64,000 nt of DNA from Alphaproteobacteria bacterium (GTDB lineage Bacteria > Pseudomonadota > Alphaproteobacteria > UBA6615), in contig JAKUPN010000002.1 of the NCBI GenBank assembly GCA_022449545.1, positions 234,933 to 298,932 on the forward strand, in the 5' to 3' direction. This document shows positions 39,037 through 48,032 of the stretch, piece by piece; position 1 is the stretch's first letter; every line of letters starts with the position of its first letter. A program made the position numbers and the translations under genes. The notes beneath the pieces were generated by a model. That model was not told the DNA's origin and searched no databases. It saw only the letters and a list, made by a program, of their open reading frames with translations.

Positions 39037-40224
39037 TTATTCATCTAGCCCTGTCATTAGTTCATCGGGGTCTATGGGTAACTTAATTTCTTTTCCACGC
39101 TTAGCGGATAAATCCATTGCCATTGTTAACATAAGATTTCGGTGTCCTTCTGCTGCAGTAGCATGTGGTGTCTGTTTTCCAGAATAAATTCTTTGGAACC
39201 AAGAATTTGTTTCCTCTCGCATTGGCCCCCATAATTCTCCATCATGTATGTCGCCTGGAGGAAAACTTGTTAGAAAATCTACGTTTCTCTGAACTTCTGT
39301 TAGCCCCTTAGTGTTACCATCCGGAACATAAGCGGGTCCTTGTGGGTTCTCAGTAGCAAGTATTACATCTCGATGAGTGTCCTCAATATCAATTACACCT
39401 TCAGTTCCAACTATACCAATTTCTAGACCATATACAGCTCCAGGCCACTCTTTAGGTAGAGCCCAACAAATATTCATAGAGAACATCGAACCGTTTTCCA
39501 TAGTAAAAAGACCGAAGGTAGCGTCTTTCGTTCCAAGCTCTTTCATTATTACGTCCCTTGATCTGGCGTAAATAGAGACTGGTTTTCCTGCGTCTCCCAT
39601 AAGCCAGAAAGCCATGTCGAGACTGTGTGTGCCTGAGACAACCATTGGAGTCAGATATCTTCGATCTTGTGTTAATCTAGTTTCGCCGGTAGGCGCCATC
39701 CGGTTCATAAATGCTCTGACTACTGCGCAGTTAAACTCACCGATTTGTCCACTTTGAATTCTCTCTTTTACTACTAAGAATCGACGACGAAACCTCTGAG
39801 TATAGCCAATTACAGCGTCAATATTATTAGATTCGATGGCAGATAAAATTTCTAGTGATTGACGTGCATCAGTTGCTAAAGGCTTTTCTATGAAAAGCTT
39901 GTGCCCCTGCTCTACGGCAGTCAAAGTTGGTTCCACATGGGCCCATGTAGACGTTGCCACAATTACTGCATCTACTTCAGGGCGTCTAATCAACTCGCGA
40001 AAATCATTCGTGTAATAGTCGGCATTAATATCATTCTTAAGCTTTTGTCCAACACCTTCATTCATGTCAGAAAGTCCGATCCAGCCAATCCCTGGATAGT
40101 CTTTAGCCAAGGTTGCTCTTATTCGTCCTACTACCCCACAGCCAACAACTGCTAGTCCTAACTCTTTTTTTTCCGTCATGATTTTAAACCCTAATTTTAG
40201 AAAGTATTTTTTGTTTATAGACAA
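39037..40224 (-). CDS. Gfo/Idh/MocA family oxidoreductase
   Basis: LAVVGCGVVGRIRA; LFIEKPLATDARQSLEIL. Confidence 0.92.
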   Translation of the reverse strand: MSINKKYFLKLGFKIMTEKKELGLAVVGCGVVGRIRATLAKDYPGIGWIGLSDMNEGVGQKLKNDINADYYTNDFRELIRRPEVDAVIVATSTWAHVEPTLTAVEQGHKLFIEKPLATDARQSLEILSAIESNNIDAVIGYTQRFRRRFLVVKERIQSGQIGEFNCAVVRAFMNRMAPTGETRLTQDRRYLTPMVVSGTHSLDMAFWLMGDAGKPVSIYARSRDVIMKELGTKDATFGLFTMENGSMFSMNICWALPKEWPGAVYGLEIGIVGTEGVIDIEDTHRDVILATENPQGPAYVPDGNTKGLTEVQRNVDFLTSFPPGDIHDGELWGPMREETNSWFQRIYSGKQTPHATAAEGHRNLMLTMAMDLSAKRGKEIKLPIDPDELMTGLDE

Positions 40225-40355
40225 GAAATGATTATTATTTTAACTAAAATAGTTTAAGTGTTTCTTTTTCACATTTATACATATCCTTATCTGGTTTAAA
40301 GCCGATTTATTAAGTCGGGTTTCATAAAAGCACTGCGGCAATATTCATTTGAGCC

Positions 40356-41273
40356 TTGAGATGGAAATTAATTATCATGCGTCTAGCTACATTCATTAAC
40401 AATGGCCAACTAAGTTTTGGGGCCATTGAACTTAATTCTAATACAGTAATAGATTTTAACAAGTTATCTCCAAATTTACCTAATAATATGACTGAATTTA
40501 TTTCTCTTGGCTCTGACGGGATGGCCTTAGCAAAAAAATGCCTTAAGGCTGCAGAACAAAACAGCAGAACAAAACTTAGTTCTGTTAATCTGTGCTCTCC
40601 TGTTTCACCCCTGGTTCGTGATCCATTTGCGGTTGGACGCAATTATCATGAGCATGCTCAAGAATTTCATGATTCGGGTTTTGATGCCACTTCTGGAAAA
40701 AATGTAGTACCAAATTACCCCATTATTTTTACCAAGGCGACAACCTCTGTGACAGGACCATTTGATCCTATTCCTGCTAGTTTGGATCCAACTAATAGCA
40801 CTGATTATGAAGGTGAGTTGGCTGTTATTATTGGTATTGGTGGACGCGGCATTAAAAAAGAAGATGCCTATGATCATGTTTTTGGTTACACAGTTTCAAA
40901 TGATGTAACCGCGCGTAAGCTTCAGCATCAACACAAACAATGGACTATCGGTAAAGGACTTGATGGTTATTGCCCGATGGGGCCATCAATACTGACGTCG
41001 GACGAAGTTAAAGATCCCACCAAATTACATTTACAAACCTGGGTTAATGGAGAATTGAGACAGGATGCGAAAGTTTCGGATTTAATCTTTGACATACCGA
41101 TTTTAATAGAGACCATCTCTCAGGGCATAACACTATTACCTGGAGATATAATTCTTACGGGCACACCAGTTGGCGTAGGAATTGGCTTTGACCCTCCTTC
41201 GTTTTTGAAACCTGGTGATATTATAAAAATAACAATTGATCCTATAGGAACGATAGAAAATGAAGTAGTTTAA
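40356..41273 (+). CDS. FAH family hydrolase/isomerase
   Basis: RDPFAVGRNYHEHAQEF; YEGELAVIIGIGGRGIKKEDAYDHVFGYTVSNDVTAR; PGDIILTGTPVGVG. Confidence 0.94.
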   Translation: MRWKLIIMRLATFINNGQLSFGAIELNSNTVIDFNKLSPNLPNNMTEFISLGSDGMALAKKCLKAAEQNSRTKLSSVNLCSPVSPLVRDPFAVGRNYHEHAQEFHDSGFDATSGKNVVPNYPIIFTKATTSVTGPFDPIPASLDPTNSTDYEGELAVIIGIGGRGIKKEDAYDHVFGYTVSNDVTARKLQHQHKQWTIGKGLDGYCPMGPSILTSDEVKDPTKLHLQTWVNGELRQDAKVSDLIFDIPILIETISQGITLLPGDIILTGTPVGVGIGFDPPSFLKPGDIIKITIDPIGTIENEVV

Positions 41274-41336
41274 TGTCGGGCCGATGAAGTATCGATACAC
41301 GAGCAAAAGGCGAAATATTAGGGGGTTATCTAAATT

Positions 41337-42260
41337 ATGGCACTACGTTTAGGTTTAATTGGTATGGGTTTAATGGGACAGGCTTTTATTTATAATTTGC
41401 ATAAGTCTCAATTTATAATACAGGGATTTGATATTGATCCCGCACGAATGGATCAACTCAAAGGCCAGGGGGGACACCCTATGGACACCCCTGCACAAGC
41501 GTCTAAAGATGTTGATTGCGTAATCATATCTTTACCTACAAGTGAAATCTCCCGTGCTTCGATTATGGGTTCTGATGGTATATTAGAAGGCGCTAAAGAA
41601 GGTTTGTATATTTGTGACACTACTACTGCTAGGCCAGAGGATTCAGAAAGCCTCCATGCGGAGCTTGAAAAGTTAGGTCTTAATTACATGGATACCTGTG
41701 TGAGTGGTACGAGTACAATGGCTCAGGATGGGGACTTAGTTATTATTGCTGGGGGAGATGAGGAAAACTTTAATGCATGTAAAAAGTATTTTGATGGATT
41801 TAGTCGAAGTGCTTATTACATGGGGCCGGCTGGTTCTGGAGCGAGAACTAAACTAATAATTAACTTAATTCTCGCAGGTAATAGGTTGGCTTTAGCTGAG
41901 GGAATGGTGCTAGGTGAAAAGGCAGGTCTAGAGGCTAATAATCTACTTGAGGTTCTTCAAGACGGAGCTTGTAGTTCCAAAACCATGCTGGATAAGGGGC
42001 CTAAAATGATCAAAGCTGATTACTCTAAAGAGGGACAGATCAAGGTTTCATTGAAAGATTCTCGATTAATGTTAGAGCAAGGCCAACGTTTGGGGGCGCC
42101 TATGTTGATGACTAATATATGGTCACAGATAATCCAGGTCTCCTATGAAAAGGGTTATGGAGAGAAAGACACAGTTGCTTTTTATGAGGTGTTAAGAGGT
42201 ATGGCTGGGCTAGAGGAGCGTCCGGGAATAGATAATGTCCCTATGGGAAAAGATGAATGA
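41337..42260 (+). CDS. NAD(P)-dependent 3-hydroxyisobutyrate dehydrogenase-like oxidoreductase
   Basis: LGLIGMGLMGQAF; YMDTCVSGTSTMAQDGDLVIIAGG; GSGARTKLIINLILAGNRLALAEGMVLGEKAG. Confidence 0.92.
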   Translation: MALRLGLIGMGLMGQAFIYNLHKSQFIIQGFDIDPARMDQLKGQGGHPMDTPAQASKDVDCVIISLPTSEISRASIMGSDGILEGAKEGLYICDTTTARPEDSESLHAELEKLGLNYMDTCVSGTSTMAQDGDLVIIAGGDEENFNACKKYFDGFSRSAYYMGPAGSGARTKLIINLILAGNRLALAEGMVLGEKAGLEANNLLEVLQDGACSSKTMLDKGPKMIKADYSKEGQIKVSLKDSRLMLEQGQRLGAPMLMTNIWSQIIQVSYEKGYGEKDTVAFYEVLRGMAGLEERPGIDNVPMGKDE

Positions 42261-43330
42261 GCTTGGGCGGGGTCATGAGTGATACGCCGTTAAACTTTGC
42301 AAAAACTGTTTACTATTTTAATAGAGTATCGCATCAGAGTTATTTAAAAATTATCTCTGAACAGGCAGATATTAATTTATACAAACTTACAAATGATAGC
42401 CCCCAAGATGAAGTAGAGTCAGTTATGATGAAAGCTCACGCATACCAAATAGACTCAACTAGATCTGCTATTCCTCAAAAATATTGGGCAACAGAAGAGC
42501 TCCTTTTAAGAAACCCAAACCTACTAGTTGTTTCGACGAGTGGTGCAGGTTTTGATACAGTAGATGTTGATGCATGTTCTCGAGCAGGAGTGTTGGTAGT
42601 GAATCAGACTGGAGCTAACCGGGAGGCCGTTGCTGAACATGCTCTAGGACTGATATTGGCTTTATCTAAACGAATAAATGAAACAGACCGTATTATTAGA
42701 AAAGAAAAAAACATTGATCGTGAAAAATTTATTGGTGATGAGGTCGCCGAAAAAATTCTCGGAATTGTTGGAATTGGAAATACTGGAAGCACGCTTGCAA
42801 GAATGTGTTCTCTAGCTTTGAGAATGAGGATAATAGCCTTTGATCCGTATGTTGATAGTGATACCATGAAGACATCTGGAGCCCAAAAGGTGAACTTTGA
42901 GGAGTTGCTTACTCTGGCGGATTATATATCGGTAAATTGTCCTCTTAATAAAGAAACAAGAAATCTATTTAATGCAGAAGCATTCAAAAAAATGAAGTCT
43001 GATGCTTATTTTGTTTCGACCGCAAGAGGAGGCATCCATGATGAAGAAGCTCTTTTTAATGCGTTAGTGGAGGGAAGCATTAAAGCCGCTGGACTCGATG
43101 TTTGGGTGGAGGAACCGCCAGAAATAGACCATAAATTACTCTCGCTGGATAATGTAATTGCTACCCCTCATACTGCAGGTTTAACTCACTCGGCAAGAGA
43201 GAGGCTTGGTAGTTGGGCAGCAGAACAGGTGATTGACGTTTTAAATGGGGGAAAACCTGCCAGATTAATTAACCCTGACGCCTGGCAGCTCTTCGAAAAG
43301 CGTTATCACTGCCTATTTGATAACCCCTAA
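42257..43330 (+). CDS. D-isomer-specific 2-hydroxyacid dehydrogenase
   Basis: NQTGANREAVAEHALGLILAL; GIVGIGNTGSTLARMC; FVSTARGGIHDEEALFNAL; TPHTAGLTHSARER; overlaps the previous gene by 4 bp. Confidence 0.94.
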   Translation: MSLGGVMSDTPLNFAKTVYYFNRVSHQSYLKIISEQADINLYKLTNDSPQDEVESVMMKAHAYQIDSTRSAIPQKYWATEELLLRNPNLLVVSTSGAGFDTVDVDACSRAGVLVVNQTGANREAVAEHALGLILALSKRINETDRIIRKEKNIDREKFIGDEVAEKILGIVGIGNTGSTLARMCSLALRMRIIAFDPYVDSDTMKTSGAQKVNFEELLTLADYISVNCPLNKETRNLFNAEAFKKMKSDAYFVSTARGGIHDEEALFNALVEGSIKAAGLDVWVEEPPEIDHKLLSLDNVIATPHTAGLTHSARERLGSWAAEQVIDVLNGGKPARLINPDAWQLFEKRYHCLFDNP

Positions 43331-43449
43331 ATGATTTATTGAGCTTCATTTATTAAGCAATGTTTCTTTATCTGATTTACTATTTTAAAATACAATTAAT
43401 TTTTTAGGTGTAATAGCTTGCCTGACTTAACAAAGGGAGAAAAATCGAT

Positions 43450-45117
43450 ATGACAAAAATGACGGGTGGCCGTTTCGTGGCTGAGACATTGAAAGGGTAT
43501 GGCACTTCCCATGTTTTTTTCATGCCGGTTTTTGGGATCCGCGCATTAAAAGAAATAGAAGATTTGGGTATGCGCAGAATTATGGTTCATGGGGAAAAAC
43601 CAGCAGCTTACATGGCAGATGGTTACGCAAGAATTTCTGGTCGACCCGGGGTTTGCATGGCCCAATCAGTTGGTGCTGCTAACCTTGCGGCTGGTCTCCA
43701 AGATCCTTTTTTAGCCAAATCTCCGGTTATCGCTATGACTGGAAGGCGTCCTCAGGCACATTTGCAAAGACATTCATATCAAGAGGTAGACCATCGAGGC
43801 CCTTTTGAGGCCGTTACCAAATATAGTAATGCGATTACCAAAATTGAACAACTTCCTCATGCATTGCGACAAGCCTATAGAGAAGCAGTGAGTGGTAGTC
43901 CGGCTCCAGTTCACTTGGATTTTGATGGCATAGCCGCGCAGGATATAATTGATGCTGAAGCAGATTTAGAGGTAATTATAGAGGAACAATTTACAAAAAT
44001 TCCCCCGTTCAGGCCTGAGCCTGACAATCAAAGTGTGCAGCTGGCCACCAAATTTATTTCTGAAGCAGAAAAACCTATTATTGTTGCGGGTGGAGGTGTT
44101 GCTCATAGTTCTGCAGGGAAAGAGTTAGTTGCTTTGGCTGAAAAATTATCCATACCAGTTGTTACTTCTCTTAATGGTAAGGGAACCATTCCTGACGATC
44201 ATCCACTTTGTGTGGGCGTGGTTGGGAGCTATTCAAGGTGGTCTGCAAACAAAGCTGTATGTGAGGCTGATTTAGTTATCTATATAGGTAGTAGTGCTGG
44301 AGGCATGGTTACAAATGAATGGACAGTGCCTCAACCAGGTTCAAAAGTTGTTCAGATTGATATTGATCCTCACGAACTAGGTCGGAATTACTCTGTGCTT
44401 GCGGCTATGCAAGGTGATGCTAAGGCTTCTATTTTGCGATTGCTGGATGCTTCTGAAACTAAATCTAGAACTGCGTGGGTTGATCAGGTTCAAAGTCTCG
44501 CGAAGAATTGGAGACTAGAAGTTGAGCCTTTAATGGCTGATGAAGGTACACCAGTAAAAACTGAGCGGCTTTGCCGTGAGTTGACGGACCTTCTTCCCAG
44601 TGATTCAATTTTAGTTTCTGATACTGGCCATTCCGGTGTTTGGACGGGCACAATGATAGATTTAAAACACCCACAACAAAGCTATATTCGCTGTGCTGGC
44701 TCATTAGGATGGGCTTTTCCTGCAGCCATGGGGGCAAAATGTGCTGCGCCTAATCGACCTGTGATATGTTTTGGTGGAGATGGTGCAATGTGGTACCATT
44801 TAACTGAGATGGAAACGGCTGTACGGTGTGGGATAAATACGGTTACTGTGGTCAATAATAATCACTCTTTAAACCAGGAACAAAGTATTAATGAGGGAAT
44901 TTACGGAGGTCGTTCAGAAGGATCTGATGGCCTATGGATTTTCCCTGAGGCTGATTTTGCTGCTATGGCTGAGTCTATGGGGGGGCTGGGGCTTACAGTT
45001 GATAAACCAGGCGATTTTGCTAGTGCATTAGATCAAGCTCTAGAGAGCGGTAGGCCATCATTGATAGATGTCAAAACCGATATAGGGAGTATTACTCCGG
45101 ATGCTTGGAAGCCCTAG
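43450..45117 (+). CDS. thiamine pyrophosphate-dependent enzyme (acetolactate synthase/decarboxylase-like)
   Basis: HGEKPAAYMADGYARISGRPGVCMAQSVGAANLAAGLQDPF; GGDGAMWYHLTEMETAVRCGINTVTVVNNNHSLNQE. Confidence 0.94.
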   Translation: MTKMTGGRFVAETLKGYGTSHVFFMPVFGIRALKEIEDLGMRRIMVHGEKPAAYMADGYARISGRPGVCMAQSVGAANLAAGLQDPFLAKSPVIAMTGRRPQAHLQRHSYQEVDHRGPFEAVTKYSNAITKIEQLPHALRQAYREAVSGSPAPVHLDFDGIAAQDIIDAEADLEVIIEEQFTKIPPFRPEPDNQSVQLATKFISEAEKPIIVAGGGVAHSSAGKELVALAEKLSIPVVTSLNGKGTIPDDHPLCVGVVGSYSRWSANKAVCEADLVIYIGSSAGGMVTNEWTVPQPGSKVVQIDIDPHELGRNYSVLAAMQGDAKASILRLLDASETKSRTAWVDQVQSLAKNWRLEVEPLMADEGTPVKTERLCRELTDLLPSDSILVSDTGHSGVWTGTMIDLKHPQQSYIRCAGSLGWAFPAAMGAKCAAPNRPVICFGGDGAMWYHLTEMETAVRCGINTVTVVNNNHSLNQEQSINEGIYGGRSEGSDGLWIFPEADFAAMAESMGGLGLTVDKPGDFASALDQALESGRPSLIDVKTDIGSITPDAWKP

Positions 45118-45127
45118 ATTATAGTTG

Positions 45128-46390
45128 TTATTTAATAAGCCCTTCAGATTCTAGGTGTCCAATGGCTTCTAGCTCCTGACGGGCTTTTGTTTTCCAATCA
45201 GATCTCATCATAAAGCCTGGGGTGTTTTTGCAATGATTTTCAGCCCAAGTTATTAGTTGTTCATCGCTCCAGGAAAGGTCCATTTTTATGCCATGTGGGG
45301 CAGGAACGTACCAAGTCGATTCAACGGCTAACTCCACAATGTTGCCTTCAGGGTCAGGAAAGTAAATTGAGAAAGAATTGCCATGACATGTTTTTCGTAT
45401 TTGTCCGATACTAGGGTTATTATCTAATATACGTTCCATTCTACGAAGTTCATTGAGACTTAATACTCTTAAACTAAGTTGGTTAACACTTGTCGGATCA
45501 TTCATATCTCTTCCAGATACCAGAATAAGCTGATGATGCTCGTCGGGATCACGGCTTAAATAGGTGTATTCGTGTGCTGGCTCTTCGCCGATTTCCATCA
45601 TTTTCCCTCGGTCGGTCACAGCGTAGCCGAGCACATTATCGTAGAAAAAAACCATATCGTTCATGTTAGAGACTTTAAAAGCACAATGTGATTGTGCCAC
45701 TTTTGGCGGGGGCATTGTATTTTCTTTAAATTTAAGCAACTTATCATTTAAATTTTCTTCTAGTTTAAAATCAGGATTTGGATTACCAGTTTCAGGCCCT
45801 TCAATAGATAAACGCTTTTCTTCATTAAACTCTCTATATTTTTTAAGTTTCCAGTCCTTTCTAGTCATGTAACTTTTATTTGTTTTGCAGCGTTCGTTAG
45901 TTAACTCATTGATTTTTTCATCTGACATTGACAGATCTAAAGGCCAAATAGCTGGTTGGGGTACATAGTGGTTGGTTTCTACCGAGATAGATATTCGATT
46001 ACCCTCGGGATCACGGAAATAAAGCGTCCACGAGATTCCATGATCAATAGCTGTAATATCCTTAACGCTTGTTTCATTAGAAACTACGAAATGTGCTTGA
46101 CGGAGTGCATCTAGATTTGGTGCTTTGAAGCCAGTTTCCCCAATTGTTGTTTCGAAAGATCTGTCGCGTCCACCTGCGATTACAAATTGGTGATGTTCGC
46201 GGGGCCTTCGTGTCATGAATATAATTTTTTTAGTGTTGCCCCCTATTAGGCCTTCATCGCTAACACAATAACCCATTACACGAGTATAAAAGTCCTCAAG
46301 CTTGTCTGGGTCGTGGCAATTAATTCCAAAATGGCTGAACATCAGGTCTGGTGGCTTTGTTTTTTCTTTATTAGATCCGGTATAATTCAT
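45128..46390 (-). CDS. tandem VOC/glyoxalase-bleomycin-resistance-dioxygenase fold protein (internally duplicated)
   Basis: MFSHFGINCHDPDKLEDFYTRVMGY...LYFRDPEGNRISISVETNHYVP and HCAFKVSNMNDMVFFYDNVLGY...IYFPDPEGNIVELAVESTWYVP. Confidence 0.9.
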   Translation of the reverse strand: MNYTGSNKEKTKPPDLMFSHFGINCHDPDKLEDFYTRVMGYCVSDEGLIGGNTKKIIFMTRRPREHHQFVIAGGRDRSFETTIGETGFKAPNLDALRQAHFVVSNETSVKDITAIDHGISWTLYFRDPEGNRISISVETNHYVPQPAIWPLDLSMSDEKINELTNERCKTNKSYMTRKDWKLKKYREFNEEKRLSIEGPETGNPNPDFKLEENLNDKLLKFKENTMPPPKVAQSHCAFKVSNMNDMVFFYDNVLGYAVTDRGKMMEIGEEPAHEYTYLSRDPDEHHQLILVSGRDMNDPTSVNQLSLRVLSLNELRRMERILDNNPSIGQIRKTCHGNSFSIYFPDPEGNIVELAVESTWYVPAPHGIKMDLSWSDEQLITWAENHCKNTPGFMMRSDWKTKARQELEAIGHLESEGLIK

Positions 46391-46437
46391 AGCCTGTCCT
46401 AGTAATAAAATCTTAAGCAGTTTTTATTTTTTATGTT

Positions 46438-46473
46438 CGTTTAAGTGAAGCAAGGTAGATCGTTTAAGTAAAG
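46438..46473. repeat. Direct repeat CGTTTAAGT(G/A)AAG, two copies 23 bp apart, upstream of the VOC gene
   Basis: 46438-46450 CGTTTAAGTGAAG; 46461-46473 CGTTTAAGTAAAG. Confidence 0.55.
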
Positions 46474-46623
46474 AAGTTCGCACGGAAAATTTCTAATTCA
46501 TCAACAAACTGATTAGTTCTATATAATAATAAGTTTGAAAAATTAGTTGTAAGCAAATCTAGCAGTCTTTAACTAGCTTTGGTAAGGTCGATATTCATAA
46601 TTAGATAGGGGTGCTAATAACTC

Positions 46624-47985
46624 ATGGAAAGTGCGGGGGCTAATTTATTTGTAGCTTTTTTGCTGCTTGTAGCGAACGGATTTTATGTTGCAGCTGAGTT
46701 TGCGCTTGTAAAAGCCAAAGGTTTTCGTATTGAAAATTTAGCGGAAACTAGAGGTGGTGCAGCTAAGATTACTCTTCACATGATAAAACATATAGACGGC
46801 TATCTAGCTAACTGTCAGTTAGGAATAACGATGGCTTCTCTTGGTTTGGGTTGGGTTGGTGAACCAACAGTATCTGCATTACTTGAACCCTTATTAGCCC
46901 CAATGGGTTTAAGTGATGAAACACTTCATTCGATTTCTTTTCTTATAGGTTTTTTGGCGTTTTCCTCGTTTCATATTGTTATAGGTGAACAGGTTCCTAA
47001 GACTTGGGCAATTCGCAAAGCCGAACCAGTATCATTATTAATTGCTTATCCATTACAGTTTTCTTATTGGCTGTTTTTTCCACTTACCTGGGTTCTGAAT
47101 AAGGCCTCTAGGGCAATTTTAGTCCTTATAGGTATATCCGAGGAAGGACATATGGATATTCTATCTGATGATGAAATCCGGACACTGGTAGATGTGTCAA
47201 CCGAACATGGAAAAATGAAGATCGATAAAGCTGAAATGATACATAATGTTTTCAAGTTTGATGAGAGGTCAGTATCACGCGTAATGATACCTAGAATTGA
47301 AGCGAGCGTATTACGATTGGATGCTTCGGTGGACACAAATCTTCAAATTATGCGTAAAAGCCCTCATTCTCGGTATCCTGTTGTTCAGGGTCAAAATGAG
47401 GATTTATTGGGGGTTGTTTTGCTAGTTGATTTAACACGTGCATTGCTTACAGGTGAGAGGGCTCCTTGGACGGACATCAAAAAATACCTTCGAGAGCCTC
47501 TAATAGTTCCCGAAACTCAAAAAGTTTCTCGTCTTTTTAATCAGATGCGACAGGAAAGAGCGCATATGGCATGCATAATTGATGAGTATGGAACTTTTGC
47601 GGGAATAGTTACGTTAGAGGATCTTCTAGAGGAAATTGTTGGAGAGATAGCTGATGAGACTGATATACTCGAACAAGTGTTTCCTATAAAACATGAGGAA
47701 AATCACTGGATTGCGCATGGCCTTGCTTCATTAGCGGATTTAGAGAGAGTAACAGGATTTAATGTTCCAGATACTTATAAGGCTAATACAGTATCTGGTC
47801 TTTTGATGAGAGAGTTGAGGCACATTCCTGAACTAGGCGATATCGTTGTCAATCAGGATTATAGTTTTACAGTTACCGCTGTAAAAGGACGCAGAGCTGA
47901 ACGAGTTCGTATTGAGGTAATGGAAAGTGGAAATAATTCTGATTCCAAAACAGCTCAGTCTAGGAACGAAACCCCAGAGGATTAA
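46624..47985 (+). CDS. CNNM/CBS-domain (HlyC/CorC family) transmembrane protein
   Basis: DUF21-like N-terminus (GFYVAAEFALVKAKGFRIE; LANCQLGITMASLGLGWVGEP), CBS pair (VMIPRIEASVLRLDAS; MACIIDEYGTFAGIVTLEDLLEEIVGEI). Confidence 0.95.
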   Translation: MESAGANLFVAFLLLVANGFYVAAEFALVKAKGFRIENLAETRGGAAKITLHMIKHIDGYLANCQLGITMASLGLGWVGEPTVSALLEPLLAPMGLSDETLHSISFLIGFLAFSSFHIVIGEQVPKTWAIRKAEPVSLLIAYPLQFSYWLFFPLTWVLNKASRAILVLIGISEEGHMDILSDDEIRTLVDVSTEHGKMKIDKAEMIHNVFKFDERSVSRVMIPRIEASVLRLDASVDTNLQIMRKSPHSRYPVVQGQNEDLLGVVLLVDLTRALLTGERAPWTDIKKYLREPLIVPETQKVSRLFNQMRQERAHMACIIDEYGTFAGIVTLEDLLEEIVGEIADETDILEQVFPIKHEENHWIAHGLASLADLERVTGFNVPDTYKANTVSGLLMRELRHIPELGDIVVNQDYSFTVTAVKGRRAERVRIEVMESGNNSDSKTAQSRNETPED

Positions 47986-48032
47986 AGTTAGCTAATCTAA
48001 TGGAACAACAGACAGTTAGTATATTTTGTTTA

